From: Mycobacterium sp. 852002-10029_SCH5224772
GTDB taxonomy: Bacteria > Actinomycetota > Actinomycetes > Mycobacteriales > Mycobacteriaceae
NCBI RefSeq assembly: GCF_001667315.1
Contig: NZ_LZHT01000084.1
Location: 1 to 64,000 of the forward strand
Direction: 5' to 3'
DNA: 64,000 nt
The notes beneath the pieces were generated by a model, which saw nothing but the letters and a program-made list of their open reading frames with translations, was not told the origin of the DNA and did not search any database. The position numbers and the translations under genes were made by a program. This document shows positions 8,785-18,248 of the stretch, piece after piece (the stretch's first letter is position 1; each line of letters begins with the position of its first letter).

Positions 8785-8807
8785 TAGAACGTGTGTCAGT
8801 TTGACAC
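8785..8807. promoter_or_regulatory. Candidate operator upstream of yrbE4A
   Basis: The 234-bp gap between hsd4A and yrbE4A holds TAGAACGTGTGTCA (8785-8798), which differs from the KstR consensus at one defined position. It overlaps a perfect inverted repeat GTGTCA-GTT-TGACAC (8793-8807). Either could be the binding site of a regulator acting on the mce4 operon separately from hsd4A. Identity of the regulator is inferred only. Confidence 0.45.
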
Positions 8808-8982
8808 GTGACAAGTGCGTCTGACCTGCCGAATTAACGGTTGTGATACAGAATGCTGTTCATTGACATGGTGAAGTTGTTCTGAGTTAATATGATCCGG
8901 CTCACACCGAGCCCCGTGCGACCGTAGACAACGCAAAGGCCAGCCATAGACTTCGCCGAGACCAGCCGAGGGGGGAACCGAG

Positions 8983-9747
8983 TTGATTGAGCAACTTGCG
9001 GTCCCCGCGCGCGCCATCGGCGGATTCTTCGAAATGATGATGGACACCGGCCGGGCAGCTTTTCGCCGGCCGTTCCAATTTGGTGAGTTTCTCGATCAGA
9101 CGTGGATGATCGCCCGCGTGTCGCTGCTTCCGACGCTGCTGGTCTCCATCCCCTTCACCGTGCTGGTGGCCTTCACCCTCAACATCCTGCTGCGCGAGAT
9201 CGGCGCCGCCGACCTGTCCGGCGCCGGAACCGCATTCGGCACCATCACCCAGCTGGGTCCGGTGGTGACCGTGCTCGTCGTGGCCGGCGCCGGTGCCACC
9301 GCGATCTGTGCCGACCTCGGAGCGCGCACCATCCGCGAAGAGATCGACGCGATGCGCGTGCTCGGCATCGACCCGATCCAGCGGCTGGTCGTACCCCGTG
9401 TGCTGGCATCCACGGTGGTGGCCCTGCTGCTCAACGGATTGGTATGTGCCATCGGGCTTTCCGGTGGGTACGTGTTCTCCGTCTTCCTGCAGGGTGTCAA
9501 CCCGGGCGCGTTCATCAACGGCTTGACCGTGCTGACCGGTCTGCGCGAGTTGGTCCTCGCCGAAGTCAAAGCGCTGCTGTTCGGTGTGATGGCCGGGATG
9601 GTGGGCTGCTATCGCGGCCTGACCGTCAAGGGTGGGCCCAAGGGCGTCGGCAACGCGGTCAACGAAACCGTGGTCTACGCCTTCATCTGTCTGTTCGTGA
9701 TCAACGTGGTGATGACCGCCATCGGCGTGCGAATTTCGGCGAAGTGA
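8983..9747 (+). CDS. yrbE4A: MlaE-type ABC permease YrbE4A
   Basis: A 254-aa integral membrane protein of the MlaE/YrbE permease family with about five to six hydrophobic segments. The conserved cytoplasmic loop reads ARTIREEIDAMRVLGIDPIQ, the predicted ATPase-coupling element. It starts with TTG preceded by GAGGGGGGAA, giving the same length as Mtb YrbE4A. With YrbE4B it forms the inner-membrane channel of the Mce4 cholesterol importer; the ATPase (MceG) is encoded elsewhere. It is the first gene of the mce4 operon. Confidence 0.95.
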   Translation: MIEQLAVPARAIGGFFEMMMDTGRAAFRRPFQFGEFLDQTWMIARVSLLPTLLVSIPFTVLVAFTLNILLREIGAADLSGAGTAFGTITQLGPVVTVLVVAGAGATAICADLGARTIREEIDAMRVLGIDPIQRLVVPRVLASTVVALLLNGLVCAIGLSGGYVFSVFLQGVNPGAFINGLTVLTGLRELVLAEVKALLFGVMAGMVGCYRGLTVKGGPKGVGNAVNETVVYAFICLFVINVVMTAIGVRISAK

Positions 9748-9766
9748 TGAGACGGGTGAGCACGCG

Positions 9767-10609
9767 ATGAGTTACGACGCCACACTGCGGTTCCGCCGCC
9801 TCTTTTCGCGGCTGCAAGAGCCGGTTGACGACTTCGGTGAGCAGGCGTTGTTCTACGGGCAGACCGTGCGTTATGTCCCGAACGCGCTCACCCGGTACCG
9901 CAAGGAGACGATCCGGCTGATCGCCGAGATGACCATGGGCGCGGGCGCCCTCGTCATGATCGGCGGCACGGTCGGTGTCGCGGCCTTTTTGACCCTGGCA
10001 TCGGGCGGTGTCATTGCGGTGCAGGGGTATTCGTCGCTGGGCAACATCGGCATCGAGGCGCTGACGGGGTTCCTGTCGGCCTTCCTCAACGTCCGGGTGG
10101 TCGCCCCGGTGATCGCCGGTATCGCGCTGGCGGCCACCATCGGTGCCGGCGCCACCGCGCAGTTGGGCGCCATGCGGGTGTCCGAGGAGATCGACGCCGT
10201 CGAGTGCATGGCGGTGCACTCGGTGTCCTACCTGGTATCGACCCGCCTGATCGCCGGTCTCATTGCGATCATTCCGCTGTACTCGCTGTCGGTGCTGGCC
10301 GCGTTCTTCGCCGCCCGCTTCACCACGGTATACATCAACGGGCAGTCGAAAGGCCTCTACGACCACTACTTCAATACGTTCCTGATCCCGTCGGACCTGT
10401 TGTGGTCATTCCTACAGGCCATCGTGATGTCCATCGCGGTCATGCTCGTCCATACCTATTACGGCTACAACGCCAGCGGCGGTCCGGTCGGCGTCGGGAT
10501 CGCGGTCGGCCAGGCCGTGCGGACGTCGTTGATCGTCGTGGTCGTCATCACATTGTTCATCTCGCTCGCTGTGTATGGGGCGTCCGGTAACTTCAACCTC
10601 TCCGGATAA
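9767..10609 (+). CDS. yrbE4B: MlaE-type ABC permease YrbE4B
   Basis: A 280-aa partner permease of YrbE4A, with the same EE-loop element (QLGAMRVSEEIDAVECMAVH) and several membrane-spanning segments. It starts 19 bp after yrbE4A and is followed 19 bp later by mce4A. It forms the heterodimeric permease of the Mce4 transporter in the plasma membrane. Length equals the Mtb protein. Confidence 0.95.
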   Translation: MSYDATLRFRRLFSRLQEPVDDFGEQALFYGQTVRYVPNALTRYRKETIRLIAEMTMGAGALVMIGGTVGVAAFLTLASGGVIAVQGYSSLGNIGIEALTGFLSAFLNVRVVAPVIAGIALAATIGAGATAQLGAMRVSEEIDAVECMAVHSVSYLVSTRLIAGLIAIIPLYSLSVLAAFFAARFTTVYINGQSKGLYDHYFNTFLIPSDLLWSFLQAIVMSIAVMLVHTYYGYNASGGPVGVGIAVGQAVRTSLIVVVVITLFISLAVYGASGNFNLSG

Positions 10610-10628
10610 CAGGACCGCTTAAAAGGAC

Positions 10629-11831
10629 ATGGCAGACACAGGGGCGCGGCGTACCACCGTCCGGCTGGCAGCAGCAGTGCTGGCCGGCCTGATGGTGGCT
10701 TTCGCTGTGCTGACCTACCTTTCCTACACCGCGGCCTTCGCGTCGATCGACACCATCACCGTGTCGGCGCCGCGGGCGGGCCTGGTGATGGAGAAGGGCG
10801 CCAAGGTCAAATACCGCGGCATCCAGATTGGCAAGGTCGAGGCCATCGACTATTCCGCTGACCAGGCGCGGCTGCGGCTGGCCATCAACAGCGACGACAT
10901 GCATTTCATCCCGTCCAACGCGACGGTGCACATCGCGGGTAACACCATCTTCGGCGCCAAGGCGGTGGAATTCATTCCGCCCCAGACGCCTTCGCCGACC
11001 TCCCTGCGTCCGGATGCGCACGTCGCGGCCTCGTCGGTGCAGCTGGAAGTCAACACCTTGTTCCAGTCGCTGATGGATCTGCTGCACAAGGTCGACCCCG
11101 TCGAACTGAACGGGACGCTGAGCGCGTTCGCGGAAGGCCTGCGCGGCCACGGCGACGACCTGGGCGGCATCCTTTCGGGATTGAATACGCTGACGCGCCA
11201 AGCGAATCCGAAACTGCCCACCTTGCAGGAAGACCTCCGTAAGACCGCGGTCGTAGCCAACGTCTATGCCGACTCCGCCCCGAACCTGAACACCGTCTTC
11301 GACAACCTGCCGACGATCAACAAGACCGTCGTGGACCAGCAGAAGAACCTGGACAGCACGCTGTTGGCCACCATCGGCCTGTCCAACAACGCCTACGACA
11401 CGTTGGCCCCGGCCGAGCAGGACTTCATCGACACCATCAACCGGCTGCGGGCCCCGCTCAAGGTCGCCGCCGACTACTCACCGGAATTCGGCTGCCTGTT
11501 CGCCGGCATCGAGCGCGGTATCAAGGAATTCGCCCCGCTGCTCGGCGTTCGCAAGGCGGGGCTGTTCACGTCGTCGAGCTTCGTGCTGGGCGCGCCGTCG
11601 TACACGTATCCGGAATCGTTGCCGATCGTGAACGCCTCCGGCGGTCCGAACTGCCGTGGGCTGCCCGACATCCCGACCAAGCAGACCGGCGGCTCGTTCT
11701 ACCGGGCGCCGTTCCTGGTGACCGACAACGCCAACATCCCGTACGAGCCGTTCACCGAGCTGCAGTTCGACGCGCCCTCGACGCTGCAGTTCTTGTTCCA
11801 CGGCGCCTTCGCGGAACGGGACGATTTCTGA
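10629..11831 (+). CDS. mce4A: Mce4A substrate-binding protein
   Basis: A 400-aa Mce-family protein with an N-terminal membrane anchor (about residues 8-33), an MCE/MlaD domain (TVSAPRAGLVMEKGAKVKYRGIQIGKV at residues about 43-70), a long helical region rich in Asn, Leu and Asp, and a C-terminal domain with paired cysteines. Six Mce proteins form a hexameric tunnel from permease to outer membrane. The stop TGA overlaps the mce4B ATG by one base. Confidence 0.95.
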   Translation: MADTGARRTTVRLAAAVLAGLMVAFAVLTYLSYTAAFASIDTITVSAPRAGLVMEKGAKVKYRGIQIGKVEAIDYSADQARLRLAINSDDMHFIPSNATVHIAGNTIFGAKAVEFIPPQTPSPTSLRPDAHVAASSVQLEVNTLFQSLMDLLHKVDPVELNGTLSAFAEGLRGHGDDLGGILSGLNTLTRQANPKLPTLQEDLRKTAVVANVYADSAPNLNTVFDNLPTINKTVVDQQKNLDSTLLATIGLSNNAYDTLAPAEQDFIDTINRLRAPLKVAADYSPEFGCLFAGIERGIKEFAPLLGVRKAGLFTSSSFVLGAPSYTYPESLPIVNASGGPNCRGLPDIPTKQTGGSFYRAPFLVTDNANIPYEPFTELQFDAPSTLQFLFHGAFAERDDF

Positions 11832-12883
11832 TGCCCAGCTCCGAGATGCCCTCGCACCGTTCGATGATGATCAAGGTCAGCATCTTCGCGGTCGCCATGG
11901 TGCTGGTGTCGGCGGGGCTGGTGGTGGTCTTCGGCGACTTCCGGTTCGGCCCCGAAAGCACCTACCACGCAACGTTTACCGACATCTCACGGCTCAAGTC
12001 CGGCCAGAAGGTGCGCATCGCCGGGGTGCCGGTCGGTGCGGTGTCGGACATCAAGCTCAACCGCGACAACACGATCGACGTGACATTCGGGGTCGACAAG
12101 CGCTACACGCTCTACTCGTCGACACGCGCGGTGATCCGCTACGAAAACCTGGTCGGCGATCGATATTTGGAGATCACGTCCGGCCCGGGAGAGCTGCGAA
12201 GGCTGCCGGCGGGCGGGACGATCAACAGCCAACACACCCAGCCCGCTCTGGATCTCGATGCGCTGTTGGGCGGACTTCGACCGGTGCTCAAAGGCCTTGA
12301 CGCCGATAAGGTCAACACCATCAGCGGCGCGGTCATCCAGCTGCTGCAGGGCCAGGGCGGGGCATTGTCGAACGTGCTGGCTGACACGAGCGCGTTCTCC
12401 TCGGCGCTGGGCCAGCGCGACCAGCTCATCGGTGACGTGATCAACAACCTCAACACGGTGCTGACGACCGTGGATCAACGCAGCGCGCAATTTTCGACCA
12501 GTGTCGACCAGTTGCAACAGCTGATCACCGGGCTGGCCAACCACAAAGACGACATCGCGGGTGCCATCCCCCCGCTGGCCTCGACGACGACGGATCTGAC
12601 GCAGCTGCTGAAGAATTCGCGCCGGCCGCTGCAAGGCATCCTGGAGAACACCCGTCCGCTGGCCACCGAGCTGGACAACCGCAAGGCAGAGGTGAACAAC
12701 GACGTCGAACAGCTCGGCGAGGACTATCTGCGGCTGGCCGCCCTCGGCGCCTACGGGTCGTTCTTCAACATCTATTTCTGCTCCGTGACGATCAAGATCA
12801 ACGGCCCCGCCGGTGGCGACATCTTGCTGCCCCTGGGTGGCCAGGTGGATCCCAGCAAGGGGAGGTGCGCTTTTGCCAAGTAA
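11831..12883 (+). CDS. mce4B: Mce4B
   Basis: A 350-aa Mce protein: N-terminal anchor (MMIKVSIFAVAMVLVSAGLVVVF), an MCE/MlaD domain around residues 37-115 including GQKVRIAGVPVGAV, then a helical segment with repeated (I/L)xxLN patterns. It carries two C-terminal cysteines like other Mce4 members. It overlaps mce4C, whose TTG start lies inside its 3' end. Length equals Mtb Mce4B. Confidence 0.95.
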   Translation: MPSSEMPSHRSMMIKVSIFAVAMVLVSAGLVVVFGDFRFGPESTYHATFTDISRLKSGQKVRIAGVPVGAVSDIKLNRDNTIDVTFGVDKRYTLYSSTRAVIRYENLVGDRYLEITSGPGELRRLPAGGTINSQHTQPALDLDALLGGLRPVLKGLDADKVNTISGAVIQLLQGQGGALSNVLADTSAFSSALGQRDQLIGDVINNLNTVLTTVDQRSAQFSTSVDQLQQLITGLANHKDDIAGAIPPLASTTTDLTQLLKNSRRPLQGILENTRPLATELDNRKAEVNNDVEQLGEDYLRLAALGAYGSFFNIYFCSVTIKINGPAGGDILLPLGGQVDPSKGRCAFAK

Positions 12884-13937
12884 TGCAAAGCGTGAGCGCG
12901 ATCCACTGCGCACCGGCATCTTCGGTGTGGTGCTGGTGATCTGCGTCGTGCTCATCGCATTCGGCTACGCCGGGTTACCGTTCTGGCCGCAGGGCAAGAT
13001 CTACGACGCCTACTTCACCGACGCGGGCGGCATCAATCCCGGAAATGCCGTCTACGTCTCGGGTTTCAAAGTCGGCAAGGTGACCTCCGTGGGCCTGGCC
13101 GGCGACAGCGCCAAGATCAGCTTCAGCGTCGACCGCCACGTCGCGGTCGGCGACCAGTCGCTGGCCGCGATCCGCACCGACACCATCCTCGGCGAGCGCT
13201 CCATCTCGGTGACCCCGGCCGGAGGCGGCAAGGCAACCACCATCCCGCTCAGTCGCACCACGACGCCGTACACGCTGGCCGGCGCGCTCGAGGACCTGGG
13301 TTCCAATGCCAGCAACCTGAACAAGCCGCAGTTCGAGAAAGCCTTGAACGTGCTGACGGACACGCTGCACGACGCGAACCCCGAGCTGCGCGGTGCGCTG
13401 GACGGCGTGACGTCCCTGTCCCGCACCCTGGACCGCCGCGACGAGGCGCTGCAAAGCCTACTGGCGCACGCGAAGTCGGTCACCGGCGTGTTGTCCCAGC
13501 GCGCCGAGCAGGTCAACAAGTTGGTCGACGACGGTAACGAGTTGTTCGCCGCGCTCAACGAACGCCACCGCGCGCTGGGTCAGCTGATCTCGGGTATCCA
13601 GGGGCTCTCAGCGCAAATTTCCGGCTTCGTCGCCGACAACCGCAGGGAATTCGGGCCTGCACTGAACAAGCTCAACGATGTGCTGTCCAACCTCAACGAA
13701 CGCCGCGACTACATCACCGAGGCCCTCAAGCGGCTGCCCACCTACGCCACCGAGTTGGGCGAGGTGGTCGGGTCGGGTCCCGGCTTCAACGTGAACGTCT
13801 ACGGTGTCATCCCGGCGCCGCTGCTCGCGACGATGTTCGACTTCTTCTATCAGCCCGGCAAGATGCCGGCCAGCCTCGCCGACTATCTGCGCGGGTTGAT
13901 TCAGGAACGCTGGATCATCAGGCCGAAGTCACCATGA
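12873..13937 (+). CDS. mce4C: Mce4C
   Basis: A 354-aa Mce protein with an anchor at about residues 14-33 and the MCE domain signature GNAVYVSGFKVGKV. The TTG start at 12873 is preferred because GGGGAGG lies just upstream and the length then matches Mtb Mce4C (about 357 aa); a start at 12813 would add non-family residues inside mce4B. It overlaps mce4B by 11 bp and mce4D by 4 bp. Confidence 0.93.
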   Translation: MPSNAKRERDPLRTGIFGVVLVICVVLIAFGYAGLPFWPQGKIYDAYFTDAGGINPGNAVYVSGFKVGKVTSVGLAGDSAKISFSVDRHVAVGDQSLAAIRTDTILGERSISVTPAGGGKATTIPLSRTTTPYTLAGALEDLGSNASNLNKPQFEKALNVLTDTLHDANPELRGALDGVTSLSRTLDRRDEALQSLLAHAKSVTGVLSQRAEQVNKLVDDGNELFAALNERHRALGQLISGIQGLSAQISGFVADNRREFGPALNKLNDVLSNLNERRDYITEALKRLPTYATELGEVVGSGPGFNVNVYGVIPAPLLATMFDFFYQPGKMPASLADYLRGLIQERWIIRPKSP

Positions 13938-15361
13938 TGCAGCGGATCATCGCCAGCCGGGGGCTGCGCTACGCCACCATCATCGCGCTGGTCGTGGTGT
14001 TGGTGGGTGGCGTGTATGTACTGTCGTCGCAAGCGAATAACCGCAAGATTGTCGGCTACTTCGCCTCGGCAGTCGGTTTGTATCCAGGCGACCAGGTGCG
14101 CATCCTGGGTGTCCCGGTCGGCACCATCGACACGATCCAGCCGCGGCCGTCCGACGTCAAGATCACTATGTCGGTGTCCAAGGACGTGAAGGTCCCCAAG
14201 GACGCCAAGGCCATCATCATGTCGCCAAACCTGGTGGCGGCCAGGTTCATCCAGTTGACACCGGCGTACACCGGAGGGTCGGAGATGGCCGACGGCGCCA
14301 GCATCGGCCCCGACCGCACCGCGGTGCCGGTGGAATGGGACGAGGTCAAGGAGTCGCTGACTCAGCTGGCCGTCCAGCTCGGCCCGACGGCCGGGTCGAT
14401 GCAGGGACCGTTGGGCGCGGCGATCAACCAGGCCGCCGACACCTTCGACGGCAAGGGCCAGTCGTTCCACAGCGCCTTGCGTGAGCTCTCGCAAGCCGCT
14501 GGGCGGCTGGGGGATTCGCGCGGCGACATCTTCGGCACGATCAAAAACCTGCAAGTGGTGGTCAACGCCCTGTCGTCCAGTAATGAACAGATCGTCCAAT
14601 TCGCCGGTAACGTCGCCTCGGTGTCGCAGGTGCTCGCCGACAGCTCCCGCCATCTCGACAGCACCCTGGGGACCCTCAACACAGCGCTGTCGGACATCCG
14701 CGGGTTTCTCCACGAAAACAACTCGACCATCATCGATACGGTCAACAACCTCAACGATTTCGCGAAGACACTGAGCGACGAGAGCGACGACATCGAGCAG
14801 GTGCTGCACGTGGCGGGCCCGGGTATCGCCAACTTCTACAACATCTACGACCCCGCGCAAGGCACGCTGAACGGCCTGTTGTCGATACCGGAATTCGCCA
14901 ATCCCGTGCAGTTCATCTGCGGTGGATCCTTCGAGACCGCGGCCGGGCCTAGGGCTCCCGACTACTTCAAGCGCGCCGAACTCTGCCGCGAGCGGCTGGG
15001 CCCGGTGCTGCGCCGGCTCACCGTGAACTATCCGCCGGTGATGTTCCACCCGCTCAACACGATCACGGCGTACAAAGGCCAGATCATCTACGACACCCCG
15101 GAAACCCAGGCCAAGGCGGCGACTCCGGTCCCGGAGCTGACCTGGGTCCCGGCCAAGGGCGCCCAAACGCCGCCGGCCGCCCAGAACCCGGCGGACCTGC
15201 AGGCGCTGCTCGTCCCGCCGGCCCCACAGGCCGGCCCGGCACCTGGCCCCGCGCCGGCTGGTGCCGCTCCGGCCCCCGGTCCAGCTCCGGGAAGCGCGTT
15301 CGGTCCGCTGCCGGGTCCGGCCCCCGGCGGGCCGGCCGCCGGTTTGGGTGGTGGCGGATGA
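13934..15361 (+). CDS. mce4D: Mce4D with long Pro/Ala-rich tail
   Basis: A 475-aa Mce protein: anchor at about residues 13-32, MCE domain (GDQVRILGVPVGTI), helical tunnel-forming region, then a C-terminal tail of about 80 residues made mostly of Pro, Ala and Gly ending in a glycine run. It is about 24 residues longer than the Mtb protein as I recall it, the difference lying in the tail. The tail probably spans or contacts peptidoglycan/arabinogalactan. It overlaps mce4C (ATGA) and lprN (ATGA). Confidence 0.93.
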   Translation: MMQRIIASRGLRYATIIALVVVLVGGVYVLSSQANNRKIVGYFASAVGLYPGDQVRILGVPVGTIDTIQPRPSDVKITMSVSKDVKVPKDAKAIIMSPNLVAARFIQLTPAYTGGSEMADGASIGPDRTAVPVEWDEVKESLTQLAVQLGPTAGSMQGPLGAAINQAADTFDGKGQSFHSALRELSQAAGRLGDSRGDIFGTIKNLQVVVNALSSSNEQIVQFAGNVASVSQVLADSSRHLDSTLGTLNTALSDIRGFLHENNSTIIDTVNNLNDFAKTLSDESDDIEQVLHVAGPGIANFYNIYDPAQGTLNGLLSIPEFANPVQFICGGSFETAAGPRAPDYFKRAELCRERLGPVLRRLTVNYPPVMFHPLNTITAYKGQIIYDTPETQAKAATPVPELTWVPAKGAQTPPAAQNPADLQALLVPPAPQAGPAPGPAPAGAAPAPGPAPGSAFGPLPGPAPGGPAAGLGGGG

Positions 15362-16512
15362 ACCGAATGTGGTTGCGCGCCAGCGGATTGGCGGCGGGGA
15401 GCGTGCTGCTGGCCGGCTGCCAATTCAACGGCCTGAACTCGTTGGCCATGCCCGGCACCGCCGGCCATGGCAGTGGCGCCTACTCGGTGACCGTCGAGCT
15501 CCCCGATGTGGCGACGCTGCCCCAGAACTCGCCGGTCATGGTCGACGACGTCACCGTCGGCAGTGTCGCCGGTATTGCGGCCGAACAGCGCGCCGACGGA
15601 TCGTTTTATGCGGCAGTGAAATTGGCGCTGAACAAAAACGTTGTGTTGCCCGCCAACTCGACCGCGACCGTGGCCCAGACGTCGCTGCTCGGTTCGATGC
15701 ACATCGACCTGGCGCGGCCGAAGAACAAGCCGGCCGTCGGCAGGCTGACCGACGGGTCGAAAATCGCGGAGGCCAACACCGGTCGCTATCCCACCACCGA
15801 AGAGGTGCTCTCGGCGCTCGGCGTGGTGGTGAACAAGGGCAATGTCGGTGCGCTGGAAGAGATCACCGACGAAACCTATCGGGCGGTCGCGGGCCGGCAG
15901 GACCAGTTCGTCGACCTGATCCCCAGGTTGGCGGAATTGACCTCGGGGCTCAACCGTCAGGTCAACGACATCATCGATGCGGTCGACGGATTGAACCGGT
16001 TCTCGGGAGCATTGGCGCGCGACAAGGACAACCTGGGCCGCGCGCTGGACACGTTGCCCGAGGCGATTCGCGTGCTCAACAAGAACCGCGACCACATCGT
16101 GGAGGCCTTCGGGGCGCTGCACAAGCTGGCCAATGTCACCTCGCACGTGCTGGCAAAGACCAAGGTGGACTTCGCCGCCGATTTGAAGGACCTGTACTCG
16201 GTGGTGAAGACGCTCAACGACAACCGACGGAATTTCGTCACCTCACTACAGCTGTTGCTGACGTTCCCGTTCCCCAACTTCGGGATCAAGCAGGCGGTGC
16301 GGGGCGACTACCTCAACGTGTTCACCACCTTCGACCTCACCCTGCGCCGGCTCGGTGAAACGTTCTTCACCACGGCGTATTTCGACCCGAACATGGCGCA
16401 CATGGACGAGATCCTCAATCCGCCGGACTTCTTGACCGGCGAATTGGCCAACCTGTCCGGACAGGCCGCGGATCCGTTCAAGATTCCGCCCGGCACGGCT
16501 TCGGGACAGTAG
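15358..16512 (+). CDS. lprN: Mce4E lipoprotein LprN
   Basis: A 384-aa Mce lipoprotein. A signal sequence ends in the lipobox LLAGC (Cys near residue 21), so the protein is lipidated and exported, as for all MceE members. The MCE domain follows (NSPVMVDDVTVGSV). It overlaps mce4D by 4 bp and is 11 bp before mce4F. Confidence 0.94.
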   Translation: MNRMWLRASGLAAGSVLLAGCQFNGLNSLAMPGTAGHGSGAYSVTVELPDVATLPQNSPVMVDDVTVGSVAGIAAEQRADGSFYAAVKLALNKNVVLPANSTATVAQTSLLGSMHIDLARPKNKPAVGRLTDGSKIAEANTGRYPTTEEVLSALGVVVNKGNVGALEEITDETYRAVAGRQDQFVDLIPRLAELTSGLNRQVNDIIDAVDGLNRFSGALARDKDNLGRALDTLPEAIRVLNKNRDHIVEAFGALHKLANVTSHVLAKTKVDFAADLKDLYSVVKTLNDNRRNFVTSLQLLLTFPFPNFGIKQAVRGDYLNVFTTFDLTLRRLGETFFTTAYFDPNMAHMDEILNPPDFLTGELANLSGQAADPFKIPPGTASGQ

Positions 16513-16523
16513 GGCGGGCGCAG

Positions 16524-18248
16524 ATGCATGACAGACTGACCAAAATCCAGCTGGCGATCTTCGCCGTGATCACGGCGATCACCTTGACCGTGATGGCGAT
16601 CTTCTACCTGCGGCTGCCCGCGACGTTCGGCATCGGAACCTATAACGTGAGCGCCGATTTCGTCGCGGGTGGTGGCCTGTATAAGAACGCCAACGTCACC
16701 TACCGCGGCGTTGCCGTCGGCCGTGTCGAGTCGGTGGGCCTGAGCCCCAACGGAGTCATCGCCCAGATGCGGCTGAACAGCGAGACTGCCATCCCGTCCA
16801 ACGTCACCGCCACGGTCAAGAGTGTGTCGGCGGTCGGCGAGCAGTACATCGATCTGGTGCCCCCGGGCTCACCGGCATCGAGCAAGTTGACCAACGGATT
16901 TCGCATCGAGCGGCAGAACACCCGGATCGGCCAGGAAGTCGCCAACCTGTTGAAGCGGGCGGAGACGCTGGTCAACAGCCTGGGTGACACCCGGTTGCGT
17001 GAGCTGTTGCACGAGACGTTCATTGCGGCCAACGGTTCGGGCCCCGAGCTCGCCCGGCTCTTCGAGTCGGCCCGGCTGCTGGTGGACGAGGCCAATGTCA
17101 ACTATCCGCAAGTCTCGCAATTGATCGATCAGGCCGGACCGTTCCTGCAGGCCCAGATCCGCGCCGGTGGCGACATCAAATCGCTGTCGGATGGGTTGGC
17201 GCGGTTCACCTCCGAGGTCCGTCAGGCCGACCCCCAGCTCCGCGACACCCTGGCCACGGCGCCGGGTGCCACCGACGAGGCCAGCACCGCGTTCTCCGGC
17301 ATCCGTCCCTCCTTCCCGGCGCTGGCCGCCAGCCTGGCCAACCTGGGCCGGGTGGGGGTGATCTACCACAAGTCGATCGAGCAGCTGCTGGTGGTCTTGC
17401 CGGCGCTGTTCGCCGCGATCACCACCGCCGCGGGCGGCGGACCGCAAGACGAAGGCGCCAAGCTGGACTTCAAGCTCGACCTCAACGACCCGCCGCCGTG
17501 CGCCGTCGGCTTCCTGCCCCCGCCGTTGATGCGCACTCCGGCCGATGAAACGGTGCGCGAGCTTCCGAGGGACATGTACTGCAAGACCGCCCAGAACGAT
17601 CCCAGCACCGTGCGTGGCGCCCGCAACTACCCGTGCCAGGAGTTCCCCGGAAAACGCGCCCCCACGATTCAGCTCTGTCGCGACCCGAAGGGCTACGTGC
17701 CGGTGGGTCGCAACCCGTGGCGCGGCCCACCGGTGCCCTACGACACCCCGGTGACCAACGGGCTGAACGTGTTGCCGCCCAATCACTTCCCGTATATCCC
17801 GCCGGATGCCGAACCCGATCCAGGAACACCGATCGTCGGGCCGCCGCCTCCGGGTGTGGTGCCCGGGCCGGGGCCGCTGCCCAACAAGCAGCCGGCCTAC
17901 GATCCGCCGCCGCCCAACGACAATGGGCCGCCGCCGCCGTTCACGTCGTGGCAACCACCCGGCGTACCCCCCGTGCCGCCGCAGCTTCCGTACCCGAAGT
18001 GGTTGCCCCCGCCGGCGCCGCCGCTGGGGATCAACCCGCCGCCGGCGGGCCCGGGACCGGAGAAACCGTGGGGGCCGCCGCCCGGAGGGCAGCCGCAGGC
18101 CAGCGGGCCCGCTTACGCCACCTATGACGAAAAGACCGGCGCGTTTATCGATCCGGCCGGTGGCACTGGTATCTTCGCGGCCGGCGCCACCGGAACCTCC
18201 GGCGCCGAGAACTGGGTGGACCTCATGCTTGATCCAAGGCCTCTGTAA
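16524..18248 (+). CDS. mce4F: Mce4F with extended proline-rich C-terminus
   Basis: A 574-aa Mce protein: N-terminal anchor (about residues 7-26), MCE domain with YKNANVTYRGVAVGRV, helical part to about residue 290, then about 200 residues rich in Pro and Gly with several cysteines between residues 325 and 395. The P-rich tail resembles a cell-wall-spanning segment. The last base of its stop overlaps the ATG of the first Mce-associated gene. Confidence 0.94.
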   Translation: MHDRLTKIQLAIFAVITAITLTVMAIFYLRLPATFGIGTYNVSADFVAGGGLYKNANVTYRGVAVGRVESVGLSPNGVIAQMRLNSETAIPSNVTATVKSVSAVGEQYIDLVPPGSPASSKLTNGFRIERQNTRIGQEVANLLKRAETLVNSLGDTRLRELLHETFIAANGSGPELARLFESARLLVDEANVNYPQVSQLIDQAGPFLQAQIRAGGDIKSLSDGLARFTSEVRQADPQLRDTLATAPGATDEASTAFSGIRPSFPALAASLANLGRVGVIYHKSIEQLLVVLPALFAAITTAAGGGPQDEGAKLDFKLDLNDPPPCAVGFLPPPLMRTPADETVRELPRDMYCKTAQNDPSTVRGARNYPCQEFPGKRAPTIQLCRDPKGYVPVGRNPWRGPPVPYDTPVTNGLNVLPPNHFPYIPPDAEPDPGTPIVGPPPPGVVPGPGPLPNKQPAYDPPPPNDNGPPPPFTSWQPPGVPPVPPQLPYPKWLPPPAPPLGINPPPAGPGPEKPWGPPPGGQPQASGPAYATYDEKTGAFIDPAGGTGIFAAGATGTSGAENWVDLMLDPRPL

